This document shows, in pieces, positions 55,779-64,000 of a stretch of DNA of 64,000 nt. Origin of the DNA: Hyphomicrobiales bacterium (GTDB taxonomy: Bacteria; Pseudomonadota; Alphaproteobacteria; Rhizobiales; Rhizobiaceae); NCBI GenBank assembly GCA_900472395.1, contig UCHV01000011.1, forward strand, positions 81,806 through 145,805, given 5' to 3'. The position numbers were made by a program, and so were the translations under genes. Below the pieces are notes generated by a model, which worked only from the letters and a program-made list of their open reading frames with translations, had not been told where the DNA came from and ran no database searches. Position 1 is the first letter of the stretch. Every line of letters begins with the position of its first letter.

Positions 55779-55808
55779 AAAAAAGGCGCCCTCCGAGGCG
55801 CCTTTTTT
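55779..55808. terminator. bidirectional terminator
   Basis: A perfect stem AAAAAAGGCGCC / GGCGCCTTTTTT with a six-base loop; a run of seven T on the plus side and six A (T on minus) on the other. It lies between rlmJ and the convergent membrane-protein gene. Confidence 0.9.
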
Positions 55809-55810
55809 TA

Positions 55811-56776
55811 TCAGCTTTCGTGCTGTTCTCCGCGCCGCAGATCCGGGGGATTGTTCCGCTTGAACTGCGAACGCTCGAAAATCAGGATCACCACCAGCGC
55901 CATGACGAACGGGATGATCAGATAAAACAGCCGGAAGACCAGAAGCGCGGCGATGACATCCGCCTGGTTCATGTCCGGCAGGCCCATCAGGAACACCAGT
56001 TCAAGAACACCGAGCCCGCCTGGCGCATGCGAAAGAAGGGCTGCCGAAAACGAGATCAGAAAGATGCCGAGGACGATCATGAAGCCCGGATTACCGGCCT
56101 CCGGCAGAGCGAAATAGATGATGCCCGCAGCACCGATCAGCTCGACCGGAGCAATCAGCAATTGCGGCAGGACGACCTTCGGCGCCGGGTAGAAGATGTT
56201 TATGGAGCCGAGCTTGAGCGGCTTCAGCTTCATGAAGGACGCCACGACATAAAGGCCGATCAGCGCCAGGATAAGCACACCGGTGGCGGCAGATGCCTCG
56301 ACCGGCACGAGATCGGCGAAACGTTCGATCAGTTCCGGCTCGTAGACCAGCACCATGCCCGCCAGGAGCAAGGTGCCAAGGATGAAGGTGAAGGAGCAGA
56401 CAGCGATCAGCACCCCGATTTCGGCCGGCGTCAGCCCGCGCGTCGAATAGGCCCGATAACGCACGACCGCGCCCGATACGACGGATGCGCCGACATTGTG
56501 CGACAGGGCATATGTCGTGAAGGAGCAGGTGGTGATGAACCACCAGTCGATCTTCTTGCCGAGGTGCATAAGCGCGATGCGATCATAACCCGCCAGCGCC
56601 GCGTAGGCGACCAGCGTCGATCCCGCAGCCAACAGCCAGTGCGTCATGGGGATCGCATTGAGACTGTCCCACAGATCGTCGAGAGACAGGCCGCGCAATT
56701 CCTTGTAGAGAAGCCATGCCGAAAGCGCTATCGTCAGCGCGCCGATCACCGGCCACAGGTATTTCTTGAATGTCAT
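55811..56776 (-). CDS. LPG synthetase TM-domain-type/YbhN-like membrane protein
   Basis: A 321-residue membrane protein with about eight helices of the UPF0104 / lysylphosphatidylglycerol-synthase TM-domain family. Typical pieces are GASVVSGAVVRYRAYSTRGLTPAEIG and SHAPGGLGVLELVFL. No soluble aminoacyl-transferase domain is fused, so this is the flippase-like half only. The ATG at 56776 is preferred because upstream residues (29) are basic and not conserved. Convergent with rlmJ. Confidence 0.85.
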   Translation of the reverse strand: MTFKKYLWPVIGALTIALSAWLLYKELRGLSLDDLWDSLNAIPMTHWLLAAGSTLVAYAALAGYDRIALMHLGKKIDWWFITTCSFTTYALSHNVGASVVSGAVVRYRAYSTRGLTPAEIGVLIAVCSFTFILGTLLLAGMVLVYEPELIERFADLVPVEASAATGVLILALIGLYVVASFMKLKPLKLGSINIFYPAPKVVLPQLLIAPVELIGAAGIIYFALPEAGNPGFMIVLGIFLISFSAALLSHAPGGLGVLELVFLMGLPDMNQADVIAALLVFRLFYLIIPFVMALVVILIFERSQFKRNNPPDLRRGEQHES

Positions 56777-56911
56777 TAAGCCGCTTCGCTCTTCACTCCT
56801 CACCGCGGCAGCAAAGTACCGCCGCTTGCGAAGCAGCAGCTTAGCCGCCAAGTTCCTAACCATTCAACCTTTCCCACGCATTCGTGTTCCAGAGACCGGG
56901 ATTTTTCGATC

Positions 56912-57604
56912 ATGACGAGGAAATATTTCTCCGCCATCCGGATTGCCTCCGCCGCACTGGCTGCTTTTTGCGCTGTTGCGATCCTTGCGCCTGACGTCTT
57001 TGCGCAGGACCGCAACCGCCCACGCGGCACAGCCGGCGTGTTCGATTTTTATGTCCTGTCGCTTTCGTGGTCGCCGACTTTCTGCGAAACGCAAAGAGGT
57101 GGTCGCAACGCCCAGCAATGCGGAACGTCCAGGGATTTCGGTTTCATCGTGCATGGCCTCTGGCCGCAATATGAGCGCGGCTACCCGGAATTCTGCACGG
57201 CCGGCGAACCGGGCCGCGTGCCGAATGAGCTCGGCGAACCGCTGTTCGACATCATGCCCTCCATGGGGCTGATCGGCCACCAGTGGCGCAAGCATGGCGC
57301 CTGCAGCGGCCTTTCGCAACATGATTACCTTAAAGCGATCCGCACCGCCTACGAACTCGTGAAAATGCCGGACGGCCTGGCGGATCCGGCCGTCGCACAA
57401 ACGCTGTCGGCGCAATCTATCGAAGAGGCTTTCATCAAGGCTAACCCCGGCATGCAGCAGCAGGGCGTCGCCGTCACCTGCGAGCGGGACAAGCTGGAAG
57501 AAGTGCGTATCTGCATGACCAAGGATTTCGGTTTCCGCGCCTGCCCGGAAGTGGACCGGCGCAGCTGCTCGCTTTCGCGCGTCAACGTGCCGCCGGCACG
57601 ATAA
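56912..57604 (+). CDS. ribonuclease T2 family protein
   Basis: A 230-residue secreted endoribonuclease. A signal peptide (about 1-31) precedes the mature enzyme with both conserved active-site motifs: FIVHGLWPQ (CAS I) and HQWRKHGAC (CAS II), each with its catalytic histidine. Cysteines for the family disulfides are present (FCETQ, QQCGTS, GAC, VTC, ACPE and SCS). Likely degrades RNA in the periplasm or outside the cell. Confidence 0.92.
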   Translation: MTRKYFSAIRIASAALAAFCAVAILAPDVFAQDRNRPRGTAGVFDFYVLSLSWSPTFCETQRGGRNAQQCGTSRDFGFIVHGLWPQYERGYPEFCTAGEPGRVPNELGEPLFDIMPSMGLIGHQWRKHGACSGLSQHDYLKAIRTAYELVKMPDGLADPAVAQTLSAQSIEEAFIKANPGMQQQGVAVTCERDKLEEVRICMTKDFGFRACPEVDRRSCSLSRVNVPPAR

Positions 57605-57632
57605 CTCTCCCCCAAGACAAGACAGGTCTCCC

Positions 57633-58229
57633 ATGAAGATCCTTTATTCCCCCGCCTCCCCCTATTCGGCCAAGTGCCGCATGGCCGCACGGTATCTCGG
57701 CCTCGATATCGAGGAAGTGAAAACCGATACGAACCAGGAACCCGCTGAACTGATGGACAACAATCCGCTCGGCAAAATTCCGGTTCTGATCTCGAACGAA
57801 GGTCGGGCCGTTTACGACAGCGTCGCCATCATGTCCTATCTCGACCGTCTTTCGGGCAACAAGCTCTATCCGAAGAAACCAGAGAAGCGCACCGATGCGG
57901 AAGTGCTGGAAGCGTTGTGCGACGGCATTACCGATTGCCTTCTCGCCATCGTTTACGAACGCCGCTTCCGCCCGGAAGACAAGGTCCATCAGCCGTGGAT
58001 CGACAAGCAGTGGAGCAAGGTGACGCGCGGCCTCGATCACCTCGAAAAGAATCTGCCGAAAACCGGCAAGAAGCTGAATGGCGGCCATTTCTCGCTGGCA
58101 GCCCTGCTTGGCTATCTCGATCTGCGTTTTGCCGGCCAGTGGGAAGAAGACCGCCCTTTCCTCGTCGCATGGCGCGAGACCTTTGCCAAACGCTTCGGCG
58201 ATTATAACGAGATGAAGTCGAACGGCTAA
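57633..58229 (+). CDS. glutathione S-transferase family protein
   Basis: A 198-residue GST with an N-terminal thioredoxin-like domain (KILYSPASPYSAKCRMAA, with a Cys near residue 15; NPLGKIPVL; AVYDSVAIMSYL) and a helical C-terminal domain. The cis-Pro (KIPVL) and Asp-Ser pair (YDSVAI) contact glutathione. Substrate unknown. Starts 28 bases after RNase T2 and could be co-transcribed. Confidence 0.88.
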   Translation: MKILYSPASPYSAKCRMAARYLGLDIEEVKTDTNQEPAELMDNNPLGKIPVLISNEGRAVYDSVAIMSYLDRLSGNKLYPKKPEKRTDAEVLEALCDGITDCLLAIVYERRFRPEDKVHQPWIDKQWSKVTRGLDHLEKNLPKTGKKLNGGHFSLAALLGYLDLRFAGQWEEDRPFLVAWRETFAKRFGDYNEMKSNG

Positions 58230-58346
58230 AGCCGCTTTTGATCCTCTATACGACCTTAGGCTGAGGGCAGGCCGCAAAAGCTTGCTCTCCCTTCCTCCTC
58301 CGCTACTATCGCGCTTGCGGCGGGAGGCCGCGATGGAGGAGATTTC

Positions 58347-59336
58347 ATGAAACACTCTGCGTTCACGCGGCGGGCAGCACTTTCCTTTGCGGGTTCTGCG
58401 CTGGCCCTGATTTCGCTCGGCTCAGTCGCTCAGGCCCAGGACTTTCCCAAAAACACCATCACGCTGGTCGTGCCATTTGCGGCCGGCGGTTCCACCGATG
58501 TGGTCGGGCGTGTCGTTGCCCAGAAGATGGGCGAGATTCTCGGCCAGCAGGTGGTCGTTGAAAACGTCGCCGGTGCCGGTGGCAATCTGGGTGCCGACCG
58601 CGTGGCGCGCGCCGAACCGGATGGTTATACGATCCTGATGGGAACTGTCGCAACACACGCGCTCAACCCGTTGATCCTAAAAACAAAACCTTACGATCCG
58701 GAAAAGGATTTTTCGCCCGTTTCGCTGCTCGTCGTGGTGCCGAACGTGCTGGTGGTCAATCCGCAATTGCCGGTCAATTCCGTGCAGGAACTGATCGATC
58801 TCCTCAAGAAGGAGCCGGAGAAATATTCCTACGCTTCGTCCGGTAACGGTACGCCCTTGCATCTCTCCGGCGAGCTGTTCAAAAGCATGACCGGCACGAC
58901 CATGCAGCACGTACCCTACAAGGGTGCTGGTCCTGCGCTCAATGACCTGATCGGCAACCAGATCTCGATCATGTTCGACAACCTGCCTTCCTCATCCGGT
59001 CACATCAAGGGCAAGACGCTGAGGGCGCTGGGCGTCACCACCAAGGAACGCGCGCCCTCCTTCCCCGACGTGCCGACGGTGGCGGAAACCGTGCCGGGTT
59101 ACGAGACCTATACGTGGAACGCCCTGTTTGCCCCGGCCGGCACGCCGCCGGACGTGGTCGCCAAGCTGAACGAGGCGGCCAATGCCGCGCTGAAAGATCC
59201 GAAAGTGGCGGAGCGGATGAAGGAGTTCAGCGCCACCATCGTCGGTTCGACACCGGAGGAGCTTGGCAAGCATGTGACGGCGGAACTGGCCAAATGGGGA
59301 CCGGTGGTCAAGAACGCCAATATCCAGATGGATTGA
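58347..59336 (+). CDS. Bug-family substrate-binding protein (second copy)
   Basis: A 329-residue periplasmic receptor of the TctC/Bug type. The signal peptide ends near AQAQDF. Motifs are PFAAGGSTDVVGRVVAQKM, VVENVAGAGGNLG and YASSGNGTPLHLSGEL, clearly homologous to the receptor at 14410. No tctAB genes are adjacent. GGAGGAG precedes the ATG. The region that follows holds a rhizobial repeat. Confidence 0.87.
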   Translation: MKHSAFTRRAALSFAGSALALISLGSVAQAQDFPKNTITLVVPFAAGGSTDVVGRVVAQKMGEILGQQVVVENVAGAGGNLGADRVARAEPDGYTILMGTVATHALNPLILKTKPYDPEKDFSPVSLLVVVPNVLVVNPQLPVNSVQELIDLLKKEPEKYSYASSGNGTPLHLSGELFKSMTGTTMQHVPYKGAGPALNDLIGNQISIMFDNLPSSSGHIKGKTLRALGVTTKERAPSFPDVPTVAETVPGYETYTWNALFAPAGTPPDVVAKLNEAANAALKDPKVAERMKEFSATIVGSTPEELGKHVTAELAKWGPVVKNANIQMD

Positions 59337-59360
59337 GCCAAGGCTTTGCCCTTGCTCGAG

Positions 59361-59450
59361 ACCGTCATCCTCGACCTTGTGTCGAGGATCTGACCACGGT
59401 GCCACAAATTCAGCGCAGCAGATGCTCGGGCCAGGCCCGAGCATGACGAC
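59361..59450. repeat. RIME-like double-palindrome intergenic element
   Basis: Two palindromes in a 90-base stretch: ATCCTCGAC / GTCGAGGAT (59367-59389, loop CTTGT) and ATGCTCGGGCC / GGCCCGAGCAT (59422-59444, one-base spacer). The ends CCGTCAT and ATGACGACGG are nearly inverted too. This layout resembles rhizobial intergenic mosaic elements. No gene lies in it. Confidence 0.65.
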
Positions 59451-59482
59451 GGTGGGTGGCATGCCATGTTTTCACGCCAACG

Positions 59483-59512
59483 AAAAAGGCCGGAAGCTTT
59501 CGCTTCCGGCCT
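59483..59512 (-). terminator. terminator after the outer-membrane protein gene
   Basis: A 10-bp stem AGGCCGGAAG / CTTCCGGCCT with a six-base loop; on the minus strand TTTTTCG follows. It lies 25 bases past the stop of the outer-membrane protein gene. Confidence 0.85.
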
Positions 59513-59536
59513 CTCTCAATAATCCGAAAATCCGGA

Positions 59537-60184
59537 TTAGAACTTCATGCCGATACCGACCTTGACGCTGTTGTCGTCAAAACCACGCGAGTAGGTGGTG
59601 CCGCCGACGTTGAAGTCCTTCTTCTGGTAGTCGGTGTAGCGGTATTCGACGCGAGCGGTGATGTTGTCCGTCACCATCGTTTCGACACCGGCGCCAACCG
59701 TGTAGCCAACTGCGGTCTTGTCGTCAGAACCGGCAGCGTTGGATACCTTGTTGTTGGCAGCAGCAACACCGGCCGTACCGTAGACGAGAACCGGGCTGAG
59801 GTCGTAACCGACGCGGCCACGAACAGAACCGTTCCAGCCTTCCTTCATGTCGACGCCGTTACCGGCGTAACCCTTCTGGTCGGCATAACCGACGTCAGCT
59901 TCAACACCGTAGACAACCTGGCCGCTCTGCCAGTTGTAACCGGTGTAGAGCGAACCGCCGAAGCCGTCGGCCTTGCTGTGGGCATCGCCACCGCTTGCCT
60001 TGCCGGCGAAGTCGTAGTTGCCGGTGGCGCCGAGGTAATAACCCGACCAGTTGGCAGCCGGAGCCGGCTGATCAACCGCAACAGGGGCTTCCGGGATCTG
60101 CTCGACAGCGTCAGCAGCCTGGGCAGCCGAAACTGCGATGAGGCTTGCGCCGGAAATGATGATGGAAGCGATAATGGTACGCAT
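59537..60184 (-). CDS. outer-membrane beta-barrel protein (Omp25/31-like)
   Basis: A 215-residue outer-membrane protein: signal peptide about 1-22 (MRTIIASIIISGASLIAVSA, then AQA), a short Pro/Ala linker, NWSGYYLGATGNYDF and alternating amphipathic strands (GYNWQSGQVVYGVEADVGYA; VETMVTDNITARVEYRYTDY), ending VKVGIGMKF with the terminal Phe used for outer-membrane assembly. AAGGAGATT lies before the ATG. About 240 bases upstream are non-coding and AT-rich. Confidence 0.92.
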   Translation of the reverse strand: MRTIIASIIISGASLIAVSAAQAADAVEQIPEAPVAVDQPAPAANWSGYYLGATGNYDFAGKASGGDAHSKADGFGGSLYTGYNWQSGQVVYGVEADVGYADQKGYAGNGVDMKEGWNGSVRGRVGYDLSPVLVYGTAGVAAANNKVSNAAGSDDKTAVGYTVGAGVETMVTDNITARVEYRYTDYQKKDFNVGGTTYSRGFDDNSVKVGIGMKF

Positions 60185-60551
60185 ACTTAATCTCCTTTTA
60201 TTCGGTGTCGGAACGCTGCAGAGACTGCAAGGTCCTGAGCTGGTTCGTCCGGCCCGTTGAAGATGAAATTGGAGGTCAATTGCGGAGATGAAAGAGCCGA
60301 AATGTGAATTGTTTGTGGCAGCGATACGGCTGAAGTTTGATGTTGCTTCATCGCAACACGCAGTTTGTTAACCTTACCTAAAAGTTTAAACAAGTATATT
60401 ATTTTTAATCTTCAAAACTACATTGCCAACCTTCAATAAGACAACAGCACAGCAACCGCAAGCATCATTTCGATCCTTCTTCCGCTTGACCTCCGGCATG
60501 TTTATATGGAGCATAAAGCCCAAATCAGCAGAAAAAAGCGTAGATTTACCT

Positions 60552-61313
60552 GTGAAATCTCCTCAGACCGTACTTGTGACCGGAGCAGCCCGACGGATCG
60601 GAGCCGCGATTTGCAGCGATCTGGCTGCAAACGGACTTGCCGTCGCCATTCACGCAAACGAGGCAATCGCCGAGGCCGAATCTCTTGCCGCCCGATTGCG
60701 GCAGGAGGGCGCAAAGGCCATCGCAATCCAGGCCGACCTTCTCGACCCGGCAGAATCGAAAAATCTTGTCGCCCGAGTCGCGGATGAACTCGGTCCGTTG
60801 GGCCTGCTGGTCAACAATGCCTCGATCTTTCACGAGGACAGCGCCGAGGCATTTGACGCCGATGCCTTCGAAAAACACTTTTCCATCCACGTGAAAGCGC
60901 CATCGATCCTGTCGGCCGCCTTCCTGGCGCAACTGCCGGAAACTGCCTCCGGGCTGATCGTCAATATGATCGACCAGCGCGTCTGGGCGCTGACACCGCG
61001 CTTCTATTCCTACACGCTGTCGAAATCCGCCTTGTGGACGGCGACGCAGACACTGGCCCAGGCTTTTGGCCCGCGCGTGCGCGTCAATGCGATCGGCCCC
61101 GGTCCGAGCTTCAAGAGCCCGCGACAGACAGACGAGGACTTTCAGAGCCAACTCTCCGCCCTTATATTAAAGCAGGGTCCGGCACCGGAGGAATTCGGGC
61201 GGACGATTCGCTTTCTGTTCAATACGCCCTCGATCACCGGCCAAATGGTCGCGCTCGACGGCGGCCAGCATCTGGCGTGGCAAACGCCGGATGTGGCGGA
61301 GATCAATGAATGA
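60552..61313 (+). CDS. short-chain dehydrogenase, FolM-like
   Basis: A 253-residue SDR. The NAD(P)-binding motif [10 protein letters not shown], the NNASIF motif and the catalytic Tyr-x-x-x-Lys (YSYTLSKSA) are present. The R after TGAA and the DGGQHLAW ending suggest a FolM/pteridine-reductase type enzyme preferring NADPH. The GTG at 60552 is chosen since it begins just before the Rossmann fold; an ATG at 60498 or 60423 would add up to 43 non-conserved residues. Overlaps uvrC (ATGA). Confidence 0.8.
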   Translation: MKSPQTVLVTGAARRIGAAICSDLAANGLAVAIHANEAIAEAESLAARLRQEGAKAIAIQADLLDPAESKNLVARVADELGPLGLLVNNASIFHEDSAEAFDADAFEKHFSIHVKAPSILSAAFLAQLPETASGLIVNMIDQRVWALTPRFYSYTLSKSALWTATQTLAQAFGPRVRVNAIGPGPSFKSPRQTDEDFQSQLSALILKQGPAPEEFGRTIRFLFNTPSITGQMVALDGGQHLAWQTPDVAEINE

Positions 61314-63388
61314 ATTCTGCAAAACTGCCCGACGGCGGTGTGCTCTATGACGAGACCGACGAAGACGACGACGATTCCGTGCTGGAGTCGGCAGCGCCGG
61401 AAGGTGATGTCGCGCGCCTGACGACGGCGATCGACTGGAACGAGGCAGTCAAAAGCGACAACGGCCTCAAGGGTGCCGACCTGATTGCCGAATTCGTCAA
61501 GCACCTGCCGAATGCGCCGGGCGTCTATCGCATGTTCAACGAGGCCGGCGATGTCATGTATGTCGGCAAGGCGCGCAGCCTGAAAAAGCGCGTGGGCAAC
61601 TACGCGCAAGGGCGGCTGCATTCCAACCGACTGACGCGGATGGTCCGCGAAACCACGCATATGGAATTCGTCACCACACGGACGGAAACCGAAGCGCTGC
61701 TGCTGGAAGCCAACCTGATCAAGCGTCTGCGCCCGCGCTTCAACGTGCTGCTGCGCGACGACAAGTCGTTTCCTTATATTCTCATCAGCGGCGATCATCG
61801 CGCCCCTGCCCTTTTGAAACACCGCGGCGCGCGGGCGCGAAAAGGTCAGTATTTTGGCCCATTCGCCTCCGCTTCCGCCGTTGGTCGCACGATCAATTCG
61901 CTGCAGCGAGCATTCCTGCTGCGCACCTGCACAGACAGCGTGTTCGAGACGCGCACCCGTCCGTGTCTTCTCTATCAAATCAAGCGCTGTTCCGGCCCCT
62001 GCACGCACGAAGTCAGCGATGCGGGGTATGCCGAACTCGTCAAGGAAGCCTCGGACTTTCTCTCCGGCCAGAGCCAGAACGTCAAAACCGTCATCGCCAA
62101 GCAGATGGCCGAGGCATCGGACGATCTCGATTTCGAGCGCGCAGCGATCTACCGCGACCGCCTGGCGGCGCTTTCCCACGTCCAAAGCCATCAGGGCATC
62201 AACCCGGCCGGCGTCGAGGAGGCGGATATCTTTGCCATCCATCATGAGGGCGGCCTCACCTGTATTCAGGTCTTCTTTTTCCGCACAGGCCAGAACTGGG
62301 GCAACCGCGCCTATTTTCCGAAAGCCGACCCGCAGATGCCCGGCGCCGAAGTGCTGAACGCTTTCCTTGCGCAGTTTTACGACGACAAGCCGGTGCCGAG
62401 GCAGATCCTTCTCTCCGAGACCGTCGAGGAACAGGAGCTGCTTGCTCTCGCCTTTTCGGAAAAGGCCGGACACAAGGTTGCGATCAATGTGCCGCAGCGC
62501 GGAGAAAAGCGCGATCTGGTCGATCACGTTGCCGCCAATGCTCGTGAGGCGCATGGCCGCAAGCTGGCTGAAACCTCCTCGCAGACCCGCCTGCTGGCCG
62601 GTTTGGCCGAGACGTTCAAACTGCCTTATGTGCCTAGCCGCATCGAGATCTACGACAACTCCCATATCATGGGCACCAATGCCGTTGGCGGCATGGTGGT
62701 TGCGGGGCCGGAAGGTTTCGTCAAAGGCCAGTACCGAAAATTCAACATCAAATCGACCGACATCACGCCCGGCGACGACTTTGGCATGATGAAGGAAGTG
62801 ATGACGCGGCGTTTTTCGCGGCTCATCAAGGAAGAAGGCATTCCGAACCGCAGCATTTCTGCGGGCGCGAATGTGGAGGCGCCTAGCGAGGCGACCGGCG
62901 AAGACATCAACGATGCTGCCTTCCCGGCATGGCCGGACGTGATCCTGATCGACGGTGGCCAGGGCCAGATGACGGCGGTGCGCGCCATTCTCGATGAACT
63001 CGGCATTCGCGACGTGGTGACGGCCATCGGCGTCGCCAAGGGTGTGGACCGCGATGCTGGCCGCGAACGCTTTTTTGCCGATGGCCGCAGTGATTTTTCG
63101 CTGCCGCCGCGCGATCCTGTTCTCTATTTCATTCAGCGCATGCGCGACGAGGCGCATAGATTTGCCATCGGTTCGCACCGGGCACGGCGCAAGAAGGAGA
63201 TGATCAAGAACCCGCTGGACGAGATCGCCGGCATCGGCCCCGGGCGCAAACGCAAGCTGCTGCAGCATTTCGGCACGGCGAAGGCTGTATCGCGTGCGGG
63301 GTTGAACGATCTGATGGCGGTGGAAGGCATTTCCGAAGCTGTCGCCAAGCAGGTCTATAACCATTTCCATGAGAACCGGGCCAACTGA
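61310..63388 (+). CDS. uvrC: excinuclease ABC subunit C
   Basis: A 692-residue UvrC, which makes the two incisions around DNA lesions in nucleotide-excision repair. It shows the GIY-YIG nuclease ([24 protein letters not shown]), a Cys cluster ([15 protein letters not shown]), the UvrB-binding UVR motif, the RNase H-like endonuclease ([20 protein letters not shown]) and helix-hairpin-helix repeats at the end. The first 30 residues form an acidic extension (DETDEDDDD) and there is a small inserted loop at about 522-535 ([11 protein letters not shown]). Starts inside the SDR stop. Confidence 0.96.
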   Translation: MNSAKLPDGGVLYDETDEDDDDSVLESAAPEGDVARLTTAIDWNEAVKSDNGLKGADLIAEFVKHLPNAPGVYRMFNEAGDVMYVGKARSLKKRVGNYAQGRLHSNRLTRMVRETTHMEFVTTRTETEALLLEANLIKRLRPRFNVLLRDDKSFPYILISGDHRAPALLKHRGARARKGQYFGPFASASAVGRTINSLQRAFLLRTCTDSVFETRTRPCLLYQIKRCSGPCTHEVSDAGYAELVKEASDFLSGQSQNVKTVIAKQMAEASDDLDFERAAIYRDRLAALSHVQSHQGINPAGVEEADIFAIHHEGGLTCIQVFFFRTGQNWGNRAYFPKADPQMPGAEVLNAFLAQFYDDKPVPRQILLSETVEEQELLALAFSEKAGHKVAINVPQRGEKRDLVDHVAANAREAHGRKLAETSSQTRLLAGLAETFKLPYVPSRIEIYDNSHIMGTNAVGGMVVAGPEGFVKGQYRKFNIKSTDITPGDDFGMMKEVMTRRFSRLIKEEGIPNRSISAGANVEAPSEATGEDINDAAFPAWPDVILIDGGQGQMTAVRAILDELGIRDVVTAIGVAKGVDRDAGRERFFADGRSDFSLPPRDPVLYFIQRMRDEAHRFAIGSHRARRKKEMIKNPLDEIAGIGPGRKRKLLQHFGTAKAVSRAGLNDLMAVEGISEAVAKQVYNHFHENRAN

Positions 63389-63477
63389 CGCAATCGTCTG
63401 TAAAAAAGCCGCGAAAGCCTGTTGACGCTGGCGGCTCAAAACCTCAACTAGGGGAAAACCCCCAGGAACAGGTCACG

Positions 63478-64000
63478 ATGGCATCGCGCGCATACAGCAT
63501 TCCCAATCTTCTGACCTATGCGCGCATCATTGCCGTGCCGATTATCGTTTTGTGCTTCTTTATCGAAGGCAAGCTCGAAAGCTCCGATTTTGCCCGCTGG
63601 GCCGGGTTCTGGATCTTCGCCGTCGCCTCTATCACCGACTATCTCGACGGTTATCTGGCGCGCATCTGGAACCAGACGTCCAATATCGGCCGCATGCTGG
63701 ACCCGATTGCCGATAAACTGCTGGTCGCTTCGGTGCTGTTGCTGATGGCGGCGGACGGCACGATTGCCGGCTGGTCGCTTTGGGCGGCAATCACCATCCT
63801 CTGCCGCGAAATCCTCGTGTCCGGCCTGCGCGAATATCTCGCTGCTCTCAAGGTGGCCGTCCCGGTAACAAAGATCGCCAAGTGGAAAACGACCATCCAG
63901 ATGCTTGCGATCGCCTTCCTGCTGGCCGGCCCTGCAGGAGAGGCCTATCTGCCTTATACGACCGAAATCGGCATCGCCCTCCTTTGGGTGGCCGCGATCC
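63478..64000 (+). CDS. pgsA: CDP-diacylglycerol-glycerol-3-phosphate 3-phosphatidyltransferase, 5' part
   Basis: The first 174 codons of a membrane enzyme that starts anionic phospholipid (PG, cardiolipin) synthesis. The CDP-alcohol phosphotransferase motif is complete: D-Y-L-D-G-Y-L-A-R then G-R-M-L-D-P-I-A-D (about residues 59-85). AGGAACAGG lies before the ATG. The gene runs off the window end. The 89 bases between uvrC and pgsA include TTGACG near 63422, a possible -35 element. Confidence 0.93.
   Translation, partial: MASRAYSIPNLLTYARIIAVPIIVLCFFIEGKLESSDFARWAGFWIFAVASITDYLDGYLARIWNQTSNIGRMLDPIADKLLVASVLLLMAADGTIAGWSLWAAITILCREILVSGLREYLAALKVAVPVTKIAKWKTTIQMLAIAFLLAGPAGEAYLPYTTEIGIALLWVAAI

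Noticed and set aside
60486..60517. A sigma-70 promoter within 60486-60517 upstream of the SDR gene
   Set aside because: A TTGACC element is present, but the spacing to any TATA-like element is wrong (11 or 20 bases).
1..64000. CRISPR arrays, transposons, prophage
   Set aside because: No regularly spaced repeats, transposase, integrase or structural phage genes were seen. The GH19 gene alone is not enough to call a prophage.

Overview
The window looks like an ordinary stretch of chromosome from a Rhizobiaceae alphaproteobacterium, most like Agrobacterium/Rhizobium. The evidence is high GC content with densely packed genes, a Mg-type HemB, the MarR-family regulator LdtR with an LdtP-like L,D-transpeptidase, HdaA in place of Hda, DUF1236 and Omp25/Omp31-type proteins, double-palindrome intergenic repeats, and frequent TTG starts. 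I saw no transposase, integrase, CRISPR array, rRNA, tRNA or replication origin.

Layout. 0-5.7 kb: small membrane and secreted proteins, a GST, thymidine kinase (tdk), an MFS carrier and an EamA carrier. 5.7-12 kb: a chemoreceptor, then a minus-strand run glyA-nrdR-ribD-ribE followed by a 46-aa membrane peptide. 12-20.5 kb: a Tat-exported L,D-transpeptidase, a Bug-type binding protein, an acetyltransferase, a serine hydrolase, a LysR regulator behind a perfect palindrome, and ldtR. 20.7-30.3 kb: hemB, an RDD protein, bpt, an orphan AbrB-like protein, parC, a large periplasmic protein, a SulP transporter behind a structured leader, and two overlapping tiny membrane genes. 30.4-38.5 kb: a DUF1236 protein, a second chemoreceptor, aspS, a second MFS carrier, rnd and a FitAB/VapBC-type toxin-antitoxin pair. 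38.5-43.5 kb: an accessory-looking part with DUF2000/AraC, a phytase-like esterase, an unknown secreted protein, an SRPBCC protein and a GH19 endolysin-like enzyme. 43.6-51.3 kb: the block perM-hdaA-ppk-ppx, divergent from purMN. 51.4-64 kb: a NUDIX hydrolase, an unknown Cys-rich protein, a molybdopterin oxidoreductase, rlmJ, a flippase-like membrane protein, RNase T2, a GST, a second Bug protein, an outer-membrane barrel, an SDR, uvrC and the start of pgsA.

How the genes work together. RibD and RibE catalyse riboflavin steps and share a transcription unit with NrdR and GlyA. PurM and PurN are consecutive purine enzymes with overlapping genes. Ppk and Ppx make and degrade polyphosphate and sit behind HdaA, which shuts off DnaA. 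LdtR is known in related bacteria to control an L,D-transpeptidase, and both genes are here about 6.5 kb apart. No large undescribed system such as a defence island is evident. The most unusual signals are: (1) a SulP leader that can form two mutually exclusive pairings; (2) a two-gene membrane micro-operon of 79 and 37 aa; (3) a His/Cys-rich insertion in RibD; (4) a lone GH19 endolysin without a holin next to an unknown secreted protein; (5) an unknown 119-aa Cys-rich protein with a perfect ribosome binding site.
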